The notes beneath the pieces are model-generated. The model was not told the origin of the DNA. It searched no databases and was given only the letters and a program-made list of their open reading frames with translations. Positions 1-10,741 of a stretch of 64,000 nt of DNA are shown one piece after another. How positions within the stretch are numbered: position 1 is the first letter of the stretch; each line of letters starts with the position of its first letter. The DNA is from Macrotrachela quadricornifera (taxonomy: Eukaryota > Rotifera > Eurotatoria > Philodinida > Philodinidae). The stretch spans positions 242,452 to 306,451 of the forward strand of contig JAJEKB010020411.1 of the NCBI GenBank assembly GCA_022393335.1, read 5' to 3'. Position numbers and translations under genes: made by a program.

Positions 1-40
1 AGAGTCAGGCAGATAGCTCTTGACGACCGGGAATACTCCT

Positions 41-115
41 AATATGTAGTAATTAAGGACCCAAAGGTATCCCAATATATAGTATTTGAGGACCCAAAGA
101 TAGATTGCACAGGCG
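41..115. repeat. Two units of a degenerate minisatellite
   Basis: Two imperfect copies of a unit containing 'gaggacccaaag' followed by 'tatcccaatatatagta'. The same unit forms the longer array at 945-1680, so both probably belong to one dispersed minisatellite. No coding content is visible. Confidence 0.6.
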
Positions 116-387
116 TAAGCATTCTATGATGTTCATCATTACTTCGAAGAAATGCAAACATGTGTAATAGACGATATCTGCAGATTATCTGCAATGAATA
201 AAATAGTGTACCGGAATACAAATTTCAGTTATTACATTTTGATATTCAATTATGTTGTAATCTCGCAATATATGAGTAATCTTTAAAAATTCATTAATGT
301 CTTTTTGTTCTACTTCCATAATGTATCGTACACATATCTCGAATATACGTACAAAGTTCTTCTTTTTTAAACTTATGCACAAGTACA

Positions 388-535
388 AAAGTATACGCCT
401 TGAAGTACAAGTACAAGTACCAAGTACTTTTCGATAAGTACAAGTACAAGTACCAAGTACTTGCCACAAAGTACAAGTACAAGTATCAAGTACATTTTTG
501 CAAGTACAAGTAAAATACTTTTACTTGCAGTACTT
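388..535. repeat. AAGTAC-rich tandem repeat
   Basis: About three to four imperfect copies of a roughly 40-base unit built from the hexamer caagta ('caagtacaagtaccaagtac'). Short open frames over this stretch are repeat-driven (runs of Tyr-Leu-Tyr-Leu on the minus strand) and are not genes. Confidence 0.75.
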
Positions 536-731
536 GTACTCGTCCTAGCTCTGACAGAGATAAAGGAAACTATGACTTTCGATGGTATTGGTCGTATTGC
601 TAGTATACAAAGGAAGATGAGAATGGTGTATTTTCAAAAAATTCATCTTGGATCTAAATGCCTACACCAAGCAAACTTTGGTAAAACATTATATGAAAGC
701 TTTTATTTTTCGAAAAAAGGTCTGCGCGTCA

Positions 732-787
732 GAAAAAATCAAGAACATGAAATCAAACCTTTCAAATTTCAAGTTCTTGATTTTTTC
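732..787. repeat. Short hairpin (22-base arms)
   Basis: Arms 732-753 and 766-787 are reverse complements with one mismatch (gaaaaaatcaagaac in the left arm), separated by a 12-base loop. The poly-T right arm resembles a terminator, but no gene lies upstream, so it is more likely the core of a small foldback element. Confidence 0.55.
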
Positions 788-944
788 GGTGAAGCAAGGG
801 TTGCTTTTTTCTGAAGTAGTTCCACATAAAGTTTGAGAAACCGTTTTCGAGTTCCAGGAACTGGAATCTAGCATGAGTTGTTCGAAACTTTCTGATTTCA
901 TCTTTTTTTGCAACTATCAAAACAGCTCATACAAAATGGTACTC

Positions 945-1680
945 GTACCAGAACTATTAGGATTGTTACAGTCCTCCGGTGACCTATGGGTACCCTTATA
1001 TAATAGGAGATGAGGATCTGAGGGTACTTCTGGCTAATAGCTCTACAGGACTCAGCTTTTAGTTTCATCTAGTAGGACATGAGAAGCTAACGGTATCTCA
1101 ATACAACATCTCCTTAGCGCTCAAGGATACTTGTATATTCTACCACTTTATGACCCCATGGTATCCCAATGTATAGTACTTAAGGATCCAAGGGTACCCC
1201 CAATATATAGTAGTTGAGGGCCTAAGGGTACCCCTATAATAAAGTACTTGAGGACTTCAGGGCATCCTTATAACATAGCACTTGAGGATCTGATAGTGTC
1301 CCGAATATATAGTACTTTCCGACCTATAGGTACCCCTATAATGTGGCACCTCAGGGTATCCCCAATACATAATTCTTGAGGATCCAAGAGTACCCCCAAT
1401 ACACTGTAGTTGAGGACCTAAGGGTATCCCTATAATATAGCACTAGCAGACCTAAGCGCACCTCCAATATATAGGACTTGAGTATTTATGGTCACTTACG
1501 TAATGAAAGAATTGAGAATCTATGGATAGCTCCTAATATAGAGCTTGAGAACCTAAAGATAGCGCTGTAATATAGAACTTGAGGATTGAGGGTATTGTCA
1601 CAATATAGAACTTGCGGCCTAAAGGTACCCGCATAGTGTAGGACTTAATGACTTAAAGGTACCTCCTAATCAAAGGGAAT
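945..1680. repeat. Degenerate minisatellite array, unit about 40-50 bases
   Basis: Many diverged units of the type 'gtacccctataatatagcac' then 'ttgaggacctaaggg'. Unit length and sequence drift along the array, as expected of an old, unhomogenised minisatellite. No gene is visible inside. Confidence 0.75.
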
Positions 1681-1693
1681 AAGCTGGTTCCTC

Positions 1694-1806
1694 TAACAGA
1701 AATCAAGAGAAATCATTGGAAATCATTAGAAATCACTGGAAATCAGTAGAAATCAAGGTAATCACAAGAAATCAAGGGAAATCACGGAAATCATGAGAAA
1801 TTAAGA
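1694..1806. repeat. GAAATCA short tandem repeat
   Basis: Around ten imperfect copies of a 10-11-base unit 'gaaatcattg/gaaatcaaga'. This is a simple low-complexity array. Confidence 0.75.
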
Positions 1807-2519
1807 AATCAGTTTGTTCCCCCTTGGATTCAATATAAAAATACGTAATTCATCCTCACCCTCAACACAGACGCAATCGAATAACGTCCATTGCTAGTAT
1901 ATTGATGTTACATCTGATTGTTTTTGATATATTAAGCAACAGGTCAGAAATATCATCAAAAATGATTTCTTTTCTTAAATGATCCTTATTTATGTCAAAG
2001 AGTATGAAGAGTAACCAAAGCACACAATACTTCTATCATTCAACTTCTTGTAACGTGGTACAGCTCTGTAACTCATGAAATTGCTCTTGTTGAAAGCTTC
2101 GTTGTGCGTTCTAATACTAAAATATTCGAAGAACAATCGATTCGATATGTTCGTTCTTGAAATGATCACTATTTTTGATGGTTTGTATTCGAGAATCATT
2201 TATGCATTAGCGATTATCAATAGTTTCTTTTCTATTGTTCTCGATCAAACTGATGTTTTGAGAGAATGTCTTGCATGACAACAGAGAAATGAGGTACATA
2301 AGAATAAAATAATCGGCTGTGACTTCAACTACTCTCGAACGAGAACAAACAGAACAGAGATTATTTCTACCTTTGTAAAACACGTTGGTGACACTATTCA
2401 AATATCAACATTTAATTCTTACCTAGTCATCGATTTACTTCACTTAATCTTTGTATTGTTATCAAGATAAATGCATTAAGCGATTACGGTCATTATATTT
2501 TTTTTAAAAATCGTACACG
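1807..2519. other. Intergenic and 5' flank of the dehydrogenase gene
   Basis: AT-rich sequence. Short open frames on both strands (1990-2401) have no recognisable domain and overlap one another, so I treat them as chance. It should hold the promoter and 5' UTR of the gene at 2520, but I see no defined element. Confidence 0.5.
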
Positions 2520-3839
2520 ATGAATTTTCGTGTTTTTTCTATTTTTTTCGTTTTGGTTGTGTATTTTCGAGACATTCAGACAGAAAATATAACGTTTATT
2601 CCGACTCCGACTCGAATCACTATTGATGATTTGCCTGCACCGTACGCTACTACTTCGGCTGAAAAAGATGCAAAACTATATCCTGTACCATCAGATCCTA
2701 AATTTTATCTTCCTGAAGGCTTTTCAATCAAACTTCTTGCTAGTAACTTCACAGGATCTCGTTATCCTCTATATACACCATCTGGCGATATTCTGATTAG
2801 TGAACCACGCGCCAATCGAATATCTTGTTTGATTGACACAGACAATGATGGTTATCCGGATCAACGCACAGTGTTCGCCGATGCTTCAAACGGAATCAAT
2901 CGAGCCTATAGTATGGTATTTGTTGGTGAATACTTTTATATTGCAAATTTCGGTGATGTGCGACGTTATAAATGGACTCCGGGGAGTCGTCAAATCTCAG
3001 GTATGGGTGAAGTTGTTATGACTTATCTTGCAAATGGACATCAGACTCGAACTATCATTGCATCGAAAACAAACGATAAAATTTTCGTTGGTATTGGTTC
3101 GTTGTCGAATGTTGGCGAAGAGAATTTGCCAAAATCATCTGTTCAACAGGCTAATCTTGACGGCACCAATCAGATAACATTTGCTTCTGGCTTACGCAAT
3201 CCGGTCGGATTAGCTTTCCATCCAATCACGAACGAACTCTACACGGCTTGTCAAGAGCGAGACGAGCTCGGTGACGATCTAGTACCTGACTTCTTCACTC
3301 GTATCCAACAAGATGAGTTCTATGGATTTCCTTATGCATATTTGAGTTCTAATCTAGTCGAGCCGAGACGAACCTTTCCCAATGGGACCAGCCAAAGACC
3401 AGATCTAGTTGCCAAAACACGTACACCTGATGTTTTATTTCAAGCTCATTCGGCTGTACTCGACATGCGGTTCTATACTGGTATGCAGTTTCCTGAACGG
3501 TATAATAACGGAGCTTTCGCTGCCTTTCACGGCTCATGGAACAAAAATGTTGGGACAGGCTACAAAATTATCTTCATTCCATTCAACTATGATACTAACC
3601 GACCGATGGGATACTACGAGGACTTTATCACTGGATTTCTGACTAATCCCGAAGGACCTGATACCTTCGGAACGCCAGTAGGTCTGCTGGTATTAAAAGA
3701 TGGTAGTCTTCTATTCACTGATGATGGAAACGGTATGATTTACCAAGTTCAATACAAGAATGGAACGAGCAGTGCTGCTCGACAGTTTCTCTCAATCTTT
3801 GTTTTTCTTATGTGTGCTCTATATGCTCGATTCTTCTGA
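2520..3839 (+). CDS. Secreted, probably GPI-anchored sorbosone/glucose dehydrogenase-type beta-propeller
   Basis: 439 residues, intronless. Residues 1-21 are a hydrophobic signal peptide. The body matches the L-sorbosone / PQQ-dependent soluble glucose dehydrogenase fold: 'LPEGFSIKLLA' near residue 66, a 'GDILISEPRANRIS' blade, 'GLRNPVGLAFHP', 'DEFYGFPYAY', 'AFHGSWN' and 'TPVGLLVLKDGSLLFTDD'. These are the signature blades of that family, which oxidises sugars or their aldehydes. The last 23 residues are a small-residue patch (GTSSAA) followed by about 15 hydrophobic residues ending near the C-terminus, the layout of a GPI-attachment signal. Cofactor and substrate cannot be read from sequence. 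In animals this family is unusual and mostly bacterial or fungal, so horizontal acquisition is likely but unproven. Confidence 0.85.
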   Translation: MNFRVFSIFFVLVVYFRDIQTENITFIPTPTRITIDDLPAPYATTSAEKDAKLYPVPSDPKFYLPEGFSIKLLASNFTGSRYPLYTPSGDILISEPRANRISCLIDTDNDGYPDQRTVFADASNGINRAYSMVFVGEYFYIANFGDVRRYKWTPGSRQISGMGEVVMTYLANGHQTRTIIASKTNDKIFVGIGSLSNVGEENLPKSSVQQANLDGTNQITFASGLRNPVGLAFHPITNELYTACQERDELGDDLVPDFFTRIQQDEFYGFPYAYLSSNLVEPRRTFPNGTSQRPDLVAKTRTPDVLFQAHSAVLDMRFYTGMQFPERYNNGAFAAFHGSWNKNVGTGYKIIFIPFNYDTNRPMGYYEDFITGFLTNPEGPDTFGTPVGLLVLKDGSLLFTDDGNGMIYQVQYKNGTSSAARQFLSIFVFLMCALYARFF

Positions 3840-3843
3840 TTTG

Positions 3844-3849
3844 AATAAA
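3844..3849 (+). terminator. Polyadenylation signal AATAAA of the dehydrogenase gene
   Basis: AATAAA lies 4 bases after the stop codon, followed by an A-rich stretch. Such compact 3' ends fit the tight gene structure elsewhere in the window. Confidence 0.5.
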
Positions 3850-4745
3850 ATTAAAAGAAAAATGTAGCAACCATTTAAAATTAAAATGTAGATCAAACAA
3901 GAGCATGAATCAGCCACTTACGAAAATGTGCTCTAAATACAATTGTCTTCTGATATCGAGTCTAATTGAGTACACAACGAATAGTCATTTTTTTTCAGCT
4001 TCAGGCAATCGAAAAGTATTCGTTAGATGATCCTGTAACTCAGATCAGTTTACATTTGCTTCTTTTGTCCCGAAATAATAAAATGAGCAGGACATCTATC
4101 ATTGTTTAATCTCTACGTTTTTGTGCAAAGAGCGTGTATGCTCTTAGTTTTGGAATAAACTTCATATACACAAATGTTTTAAGCATTTAACAGTGGAAAA
4201 AAATCAAAGGAGAAAGAGCGGAATCTGAATATCTTGAATTCCATAGGATTCCCATGATTCTTTGGGATTCCTAAGAATTCTGAAGATTCTCTAGGATTGC
4301 ATCGGATTTCCAATGAAACTGTTTGGAAACCATATGATCACATAGAGAGACTCAAGTGGATTAGTAATTTAATTCTATTTGTAAGTTCTGGTAGGTTTAG
4401 TCGCAATCCTAAAAGCATTAATTGAGCATATGGAATTTGGGATGATTGCTAAGTGTGTGGTTGATCAGTTTTGTCAACCAATCAGATTTGATGATTATAA
4501 AATCACACAATAAATTAGTTTTTCGTATTTCCATCAACGTAATGTGACAAATTAGAAGAGTGAGTGTGTGTGTGTGTGTGTTTTATTATTGAATACTCGG
4601 ACGTCTACATATTTCTAAGCTGTCTATGTGATCCCTTTTTGAAAAATTTGTGTTCGAGAAATGAACGAGAAAAAGTTACTAACTATACTGGAAGCTAATA
4701 TTAATTTAAGGAGAAATTTGATCGAGAAAGTACTGAGATGCTCTA
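3850..4745. other. Intergenic with low-complexity repeats
   Basis: No gene recognised. 4235-4325 holds imperfect 'ggattcc/gattctaagg' repeats. 4564-4581 is a (GT)9 microsatellite. Confidence 0.55.
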
Positions 4746-5346
4746 GGTGGCACGGGTTCACCGACGTTTCCACGCACAGCACTTCCGCGCGCGACGTTTC
4801 CGCGCAAATGAAATTTTTCTCTTCTGTTTATGTTGGGTTAATGCTGGAAAAATCATCTGAGATGCTAGAGGGGTCACTTATGATATTGGTGGAATCACCT
4901 GAGATGCTAGAAGGATCACCTGGTTTACCACAGGAATCATCGGGAATGCTAGAGAAATCGTCTGTGATACTGGAGGAATCATCTGAGATGCTAGAATCCT
5001 CACTAGAGATACTAGACGCATCACCTGGGATGCTAGATGGATCACCTGAGTTGCTGGATGAGTCATCTGGGATTCTACAAGCATCACCAATGGATGCGTT
5101 TAGTATCGTAGTTCATGCATCTAACGTCTCAGGCAGTCATCTAGCATTTCGCGTGATGCCTCTTGCATTTCAGGTGATCTCTCTCGCATCACAGGCGATC
5201 CCTTCAGTATCATAGATGATCTCTGTAAGATCATAGGTGATTTCCGTAACATTCCAGATCATTCCTGTAGCATTAGCTTAGCATAAACAGAAGAGAAAAA
5301 ATTCATTTGCGCAAAAAAGTCGACGCGAAAACGTCGTGCCATGGCA
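4746..5346. mobile_element. Foldback-type element with internal minisatellite
   Basis: The two halves are inverted copies. The arm 4801-4833 (core gcgcaaatgaa, ctcttctgtttatg) matches 5281-5313 in reverse complement with about two mismatches, and similarity continues outward to 'ggcacg' / 'cgtgcc'. Between the arms, about 15-30-base units ('gatgctagaaggatcacctg') run in one orientation to about 5090 and in the opposite one after it. The reading frame 4661-5215 (repeats of SSEML-E-S) is a by-product of the repeat. No target duplication or transposase found. Confidence 0.7.
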
Positions 5347-6873
5347 GCAACATATTATTTGTAGATAAAGTTTAATAAAATATAAAATAGTAGTCAGTAC
5401 GCATTTCAGCGATCTGTTGTTTGGGCGATGTTAGTAGTATTTGACAATTTTCTTTTCTGCGATGAGGCACACAATCGTGCGAATACTGATCCTGACTTTT
5501 GGATATATTCTAAGTCTCGATTTCACCTGATCTCGCCCTTAACGAATTTAGAATAGTAACACTGAAAGATTGCTCAGATGTGAGAAATTCTTCATCCTTG
5601 TACGTGTAGATCAAGAAGATCTTGGTAACTCATAAAAATTTTATTGACTTTCGAATATTTTCAAATACATCTTGGAGCACATATTTATCTCAATCAATTC
5701 CGATCCTGTAACTACTTGATTTTATATTTAGAAGAAGTTCATTCGAAAATCTATTTTCCGATAGCTATGCACGAAAAACATGCTTCTATCATAAATCAAT
5801 ATAATCATACATCTCCTTGGCCTAGAAATTCAAGTTTATAATATCTATTGTTTAAGAGAATTGCGACAGCATATTATGCTTCGTACTGCTAAAAAGGTAC
5901 TAAATTTTAATTGCTTGCAAACAAAGACAGACAAAACGATCATCGTGTAAAAGTTCTTTTAAGAACTGAATTATTTGATACGTATGACGAATAGAACATC
6001 AAACCTAGTAGAACACTTATTCGAAATTTTTGTCTCAGATTATCTCCAAAAAAACAGTTTCTCCAAAACTCTATTTGTATTTGGCACGGCTCATTCAATT
6101 AAGCCACAGGCTGTCCAGAAAGGTATCACGCTCGATAAATTTCTGATTCGTAATGTCCTTCATGGGATCATTCAGTGATACTCATTTATCGAAAAACTCA
6201 ATGTGTATTGGTTTCGAACTAATTACTAAGTTATTGAGGTGATTGGTTCTCAGATTCGGATTCATTAGTGCTAAAAAACTCTTGCTTCATCATCTTTCCC
6301 AAGATATAAATGTTTTCGTCTGTTTTCTTAAGAGCTGAATTTCTATTGATTTTGAAACAACGAATCAAATTTCAGGACAAATCGACCGCAGATCTGGACT
6401 TATCAGTCTTAAAGATTCGTATTCATAAGTCTCATCTATGATCACAATGTACGGCTCGGTAGTTCTTCAACACTATTGAATACAGCAATCTGATAGATCA
6501 GGCGCAGAGGCAAGCGTTTTTTGGACGAAGTCATACCATAGGATGAGATGAGACAAAATATTTTGGGATCATCCCATCTCATTCCATGAAATATTGTTTG
6601 CAGAAAGCTATTTTTTATTAAGAACAATATAACTGCTTCAGTATAGATGTCAATCTTATCATAGATGGAAAATTTGCCAGTAAGACAAAAAAAATTTCTA
6701 CTATAAAATTCAATTAAAAAAAGATTTATTAGGTTTTTGCTTGATCCTGACTTTTATTCCGAAAAATAACTGATATATATTTGGATGAGCTTAGAAAAAT
6801 ATCAAAAACTAACCAAAATAAAATGAGTGAGAAAAAAAACATCCTTAGAAATATTAAGAGAAGAGAGTTTACA
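5347..6873. other. Intergenic, no gene recognised
   Basis: AT-rich. Short frames at 5644-5841 and 5975-6178 have no domain. 6541-6590 contains a small inverted repeat around 'ggatgagatgag / catcccatctcatt'. Confidence 0.5.
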
Positions 6874-7158
6874 TGAAATACTCCAACACTGAACGGATCC
6901 TATGAGGTCTGTCCAGCTAGAGACTAGATGAAGGTAAAGGAACGAACGAATCATGATTTATTGCAAAAGAAATCAGCATTATATACTAGATCGAACAAAG
7001 GTGAAGCTGAACGACGGTGATCAGCCTCACAAAGAAGGAGATGATGAAATGAAAGATGATGAAATGACAGCTAACATATGTGCAGAGAAGAGAACGAGAG
7101 AAGATATATGGTGAACAGAAAGGAAGAAAAAGAGGATGACATACATCATCCTCTAACA
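6874..7158 (-). mobile_element. Candidate solo LTR
   Basis: Read on the minus strand, the 285-base segment begins TGTTAGAGGATG and ends GTGTTGGAGTATTTCA, the TG...CA rule of LTRs. It carries TATATAAT (6978-6985) followed 16 bases later by AATAAA (6957-6962), a compressed U3-R arrangement. The segment at 44097-44450 has the same design. No 5-base flanking duplication is visible and no gag-pol is adjacent, so the boundaries are provisional. Confidence 0.5.
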
Positions 7159-9075
7159 AACACATCTCAACTAGATTAAGCGAGAGGATGATGCGGAATA
7201 GATGATGAATGTAGAAATAGAAAGAAAAGAGAATATATACATCTATTATTTTCTATTAGGGATAGATCTTCCAAGATCTGTAGAGCTATTATATAAATTA
7301 TATTATATATTGTTATTATTTTTTGTCAATAAAAAGTTTAATGACAAGAAAAGAAAAAAGGTAGAAAATTTTTATCAATGTACATATAAATAGCCAACGA
7401 TTAGTTCGAAATATTGGAAAGTTCAATTCAAGGATGAGAAATTATATTTTTCAAAATTTCTCGAACGACCTTCTTGTACACGCAGGTAGATTCTGTATCT
7501 TTGATTTTCAATTATTCAAGCGAAAACAAGCTCGAAATAGAACTTCTTTCCATTTTGTCAATGGCAACTTCCTCCACTTTCTATTTATACCATGAGTTGT
7601 CCGGTTTGAATTCGAATATAAATGTAAATTCAGCTGCATGCTATAGATTCGAAAATAATTAGTGTAAGTTAAGAATAAATTTAGTTTTAGTTTTGATTTG
7701 AGATGAATATAACTCACATATATGACAGAAGCGGCGGAGTGAGAACACCTCTCCTCCTCTCTCTTTCCCCACCCTCCCATACTCCCCCTCCGTCTTTGTC
7801 TTCTTTCTCTGTAGGAGGGGGAGGGGGAGAGGAAAGTGGTACACTAGTGGATGAATGAGAGCACTCGCTTTCTATTTATATGAAAGTCAATCATAAATCT
7901 ATTCTTAGAAGAGAACAACTCAAAGGCGTAGGAGATGAGATGAGTCAATGAATGATTGATGAATTGTTATTCGTCACAATATAATATTTGATACTTTTAA
8001 TCAAACTGATAAATATATTAACAAATAGTACTTTTTTTCACAAAGTATTTCATCAGTATGAAATTTCTTTTGGACTAAATAAAAAATATTTCTAAATTAT
8101 CATTTCGATGTTGATTTTAATCTTTCATTATTAGAATGATATGTGTTTATATTTATATTTTTTAATACATAATACCCGATTCTTTTTTCTTTTTCTTCGT
8201 TTCTTGTAATTCTATCATTTATGATGAATCATCAAACATATTATGAATGAAAAGATATTCTTATACATAAAGATATTTCTTTTGATTATGCGTATATCAC
8301 GACTAATAGCGTCGTATACAATTTCATCATCTTTTTCTAACGAATCAGAAAATGGCTACTTACTCTGACACCTACTTGAAGTTAAACACATATATGCTTT
8401 TTATAGTATCCCATTTACCTTGAAACAGAAAAAAACATTTGTAGAATATTCTAAGCAACGAACAGAAAAAGAAAAAAAAAAAGCAAAGTAATGACAACTA
8501 GAGTATAAACAGTAGCCTAAAAGAACAAATTTTCATTGCATCATTCAACTTGCATCATCCTTCGTTCGTTATTATGACGAATATAATGACAAGAAAAAAG
8601 AAAAAGATCTATTTTATAATTTGCTTAGTATTTATTTGTCATCATTGTGAATAATATTGCTAAGGAAACATAGAAACACAAAAGAATATTTTAATTACTA
8701 ACATTTCTTTTTTCTACGAATAGTAGTTATTGCATCAGCCTTTTTCTCAAACATATCTTTCATGTTATTGCAAGATATTTCATTCATTCTCGATTACTAC
8801 AACCATCGTAGGTAATGTTGAAATTTCTTTTTTTTTCTTTCTTCTATCGAACACACCCCTTTCGACGCACCTCCTGCATAATAAGTGCATAGAATACTAA
8901 AATAAATTTTTCTTATCGAAATTGTTATGATGTTTATGAATTTACGTCAATTCACCGACATCTAAAAAAAATATTGTCTAAGATAAACTGGCAACAATTA
9001 AAATAAATGTAACGAAATGAAAAAAAAATAAATATTCATTCAACATATTTCAGATAAAAAAAAGAAACAAGCATT
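7159..9075. other. AT-rich intergenic region and 5' flank of tryptophan dioxygenase
   Basis: No gene recognised. 7741-7842 is a strand-asymmetric tract: C/T-rich (ctctcctcctctctctttcc) followed by G/A-rich (ggagggggagggggagagg), giving an imperfect purine/pyrimidine inverted repeat. At 9051-9053 an AG preceded by AT/T-rich sequence lies 22 bases before the next start codon, a possible trans-splice acceptor. Confidence 0.5.
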
Positions 9076-10741
9076 ATGCCTTGTCCGTACGCTCAATTAA
9101 ATTTTGATGATAAAAAAAGTGTGAAAGAATACCATAATAGTGATCCAATCACTTCGAATAAGTTAGCGATGGCACCAACTTCAAACGTAAATGGTATTAG
9201 CAATGATGATCAGGTGAATGAAGAACCATTAAATTACACGACATACATACGTACACATATTCTACTATCTGCACTAAAGTGTGTTAGTCATACAGATCCT
9301 TTAGATGATAATAGTCCACCTATTCATGATGAACATTTTTTTATATTAATTCATCAAGGTAATTTTAAAAAGAAATATTTCTATTAAAATAATTCTTTTA
9401 TTTAGTATATGAATTATGGTTCAAACAAATTTTATTTGAAATTGATTCAATTCAAAATATTTTTGTCAAAATTGATGATGTTATATCGAATTTATTTAAT
9501 ATTAATTTACGATTAAAACGATCGGTAAATATTTTAAATATATTAGTCAATCAATTTGAATTATTGGATACAATGACACCAATTGAATTTCTCGAATTTC
9601 GTAGTTACCTATCTTCCGGTAGTGGTTTTCAAAGTCTTCAATTTCGTATGATTGAAATGAAACTTGGTTTAACCGATCGATCTCGAATATTGTATAAAAC
9701 AAAATATTTTACTGAAACATTATTTAAAGGTGCACAATCTAATGATTTAGAAAAAACAGTTAAAGAAGAATCATTATTAATTCAACTTGAAGTAATTTTT
9801 AAAATTAAATTTAATTCTATTTATAGAATTTTTTTATTATATAGAGATGGTTAGAATACATTTATGATAATGTATCATTCAATTTTTTGACATTGTTTAC
9901 ATCATCTGTAGAAAGTTATATTGAATATGAAAAGAAACAACAAATTGCGGTAAGTAATGATCTACGATTAGATTGAATTTTTATTTTATTAATTAATAGA
10001 ATGGTACTGATGAAGATATTGCTGAAAATGTTGCAGAAGCATCAAAACGAAAATTTGCAAGTATGATTGATCCAAATGAATATGAAAAATTATTGACTAA
10101 CAATGAACGTCGAATTAGTCATAAAGCAATGTTATCTGCTCTAATGATTTCATTGTACCATCAACAACCTTGCTTTCAACAAGCTTATCAAATGCTTGGA
10201 TTACTCATGGATATTGATGCTTTATTGGCGTGTTGGCGTCGTAAGTAAAATAATTTTGTTTATATTTAAAAAAATTAATTGAATTTATTTTTCAATAATA
10301 GATAAACATGTACTATTGGTTCAACGTCAAATTGGTCGTAAACCTGGTACAGGAGGTTCAGATGGTTTCTCCTATCTGCAACAAACAGTTAAGTAAGTAT
10401 ATTAACTATTTAATATTATATATTTTTCTTTTTCTTTTTCTCTCAATTATAGTGATAAATATCAAGTGTTCATTGACTTGTTTAATGTCTCAACATATTT
10501 AATTCCTCAAAAATTCTTGCCGCATTGTACAGATAAGTTGATTCAATCAACTCCATTGCTATCTACGCTTTCAGTTCATCCTCATCGAGAAATACCTGTT
10601 GTTATTCATAAGCGATCATCGACAAAACAAAATCAATCTTATTTAGTTCAAATTCATTATAATCAAATTCTTGTTTTGTTCTTTTTATTTCTGACAGGAT
10701 CGATGTTTGCTACACTTACCGAACGTATTGTATCTTGGTAA
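9076..10741 (+). CDS. TDO2: Tryptophan 2,3-dioxygenase, six exons
   Basis: Heme enzyme opening the indole ring of L-tryptophan to N-formylkynurenine, the first step of the kynurenine/de novo NAD route. Exons by GT-AG junctions that keep frame: 9076-9358, 9406-9791, 9845-9949, 10000-10240, 10302-10392, 10453-10741; introns 47-60 bases; 464 residues. Family marks, in order: [19 protein letters not shown] (distal His about 93), [30 protein letters not shown] (proximal heme His about 341), [11 protein letters not shown] (substrate loop), [11 protein letters not shown]. All key residues are present. About 70 N-terminal residues and about 55 C-terminal residues, the latter including a hydrophobic stretch ([13 protein letters not shown]), extend beyond the usual enzyme. 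The last segment may reflect a missed intron. Confidence 0.93.

Noticed and set aside
185..482. Overlapping minus-strand frames rich in Tyr-Leu-Tyr-Leu
   Set aside because: They translate the caagta repeat and have no other signal.
732..787. Hairpin with a T run resembling a bacterial terminator
   Set aside because: Introns, polyadenylation signals and animal genes show a eukaryotic genome, and no gene precedes it.
4878..5090. Minus-strand repeat frame opposite the above
   Set aside because: Same minisatellite read on the other strand.
4661..5215. 184-residue frame with SSEMLE repeats, resembling a secreted repeat protein
   Set aside because: It follows the foldback minisatellite, changes character where the repeat inverts, and lacks conserved flanks.
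7508..7844. Minus-strand frames rich in Glu/Lys
   Set aside because: Products of the purine/pyrimidine tract, not genes.
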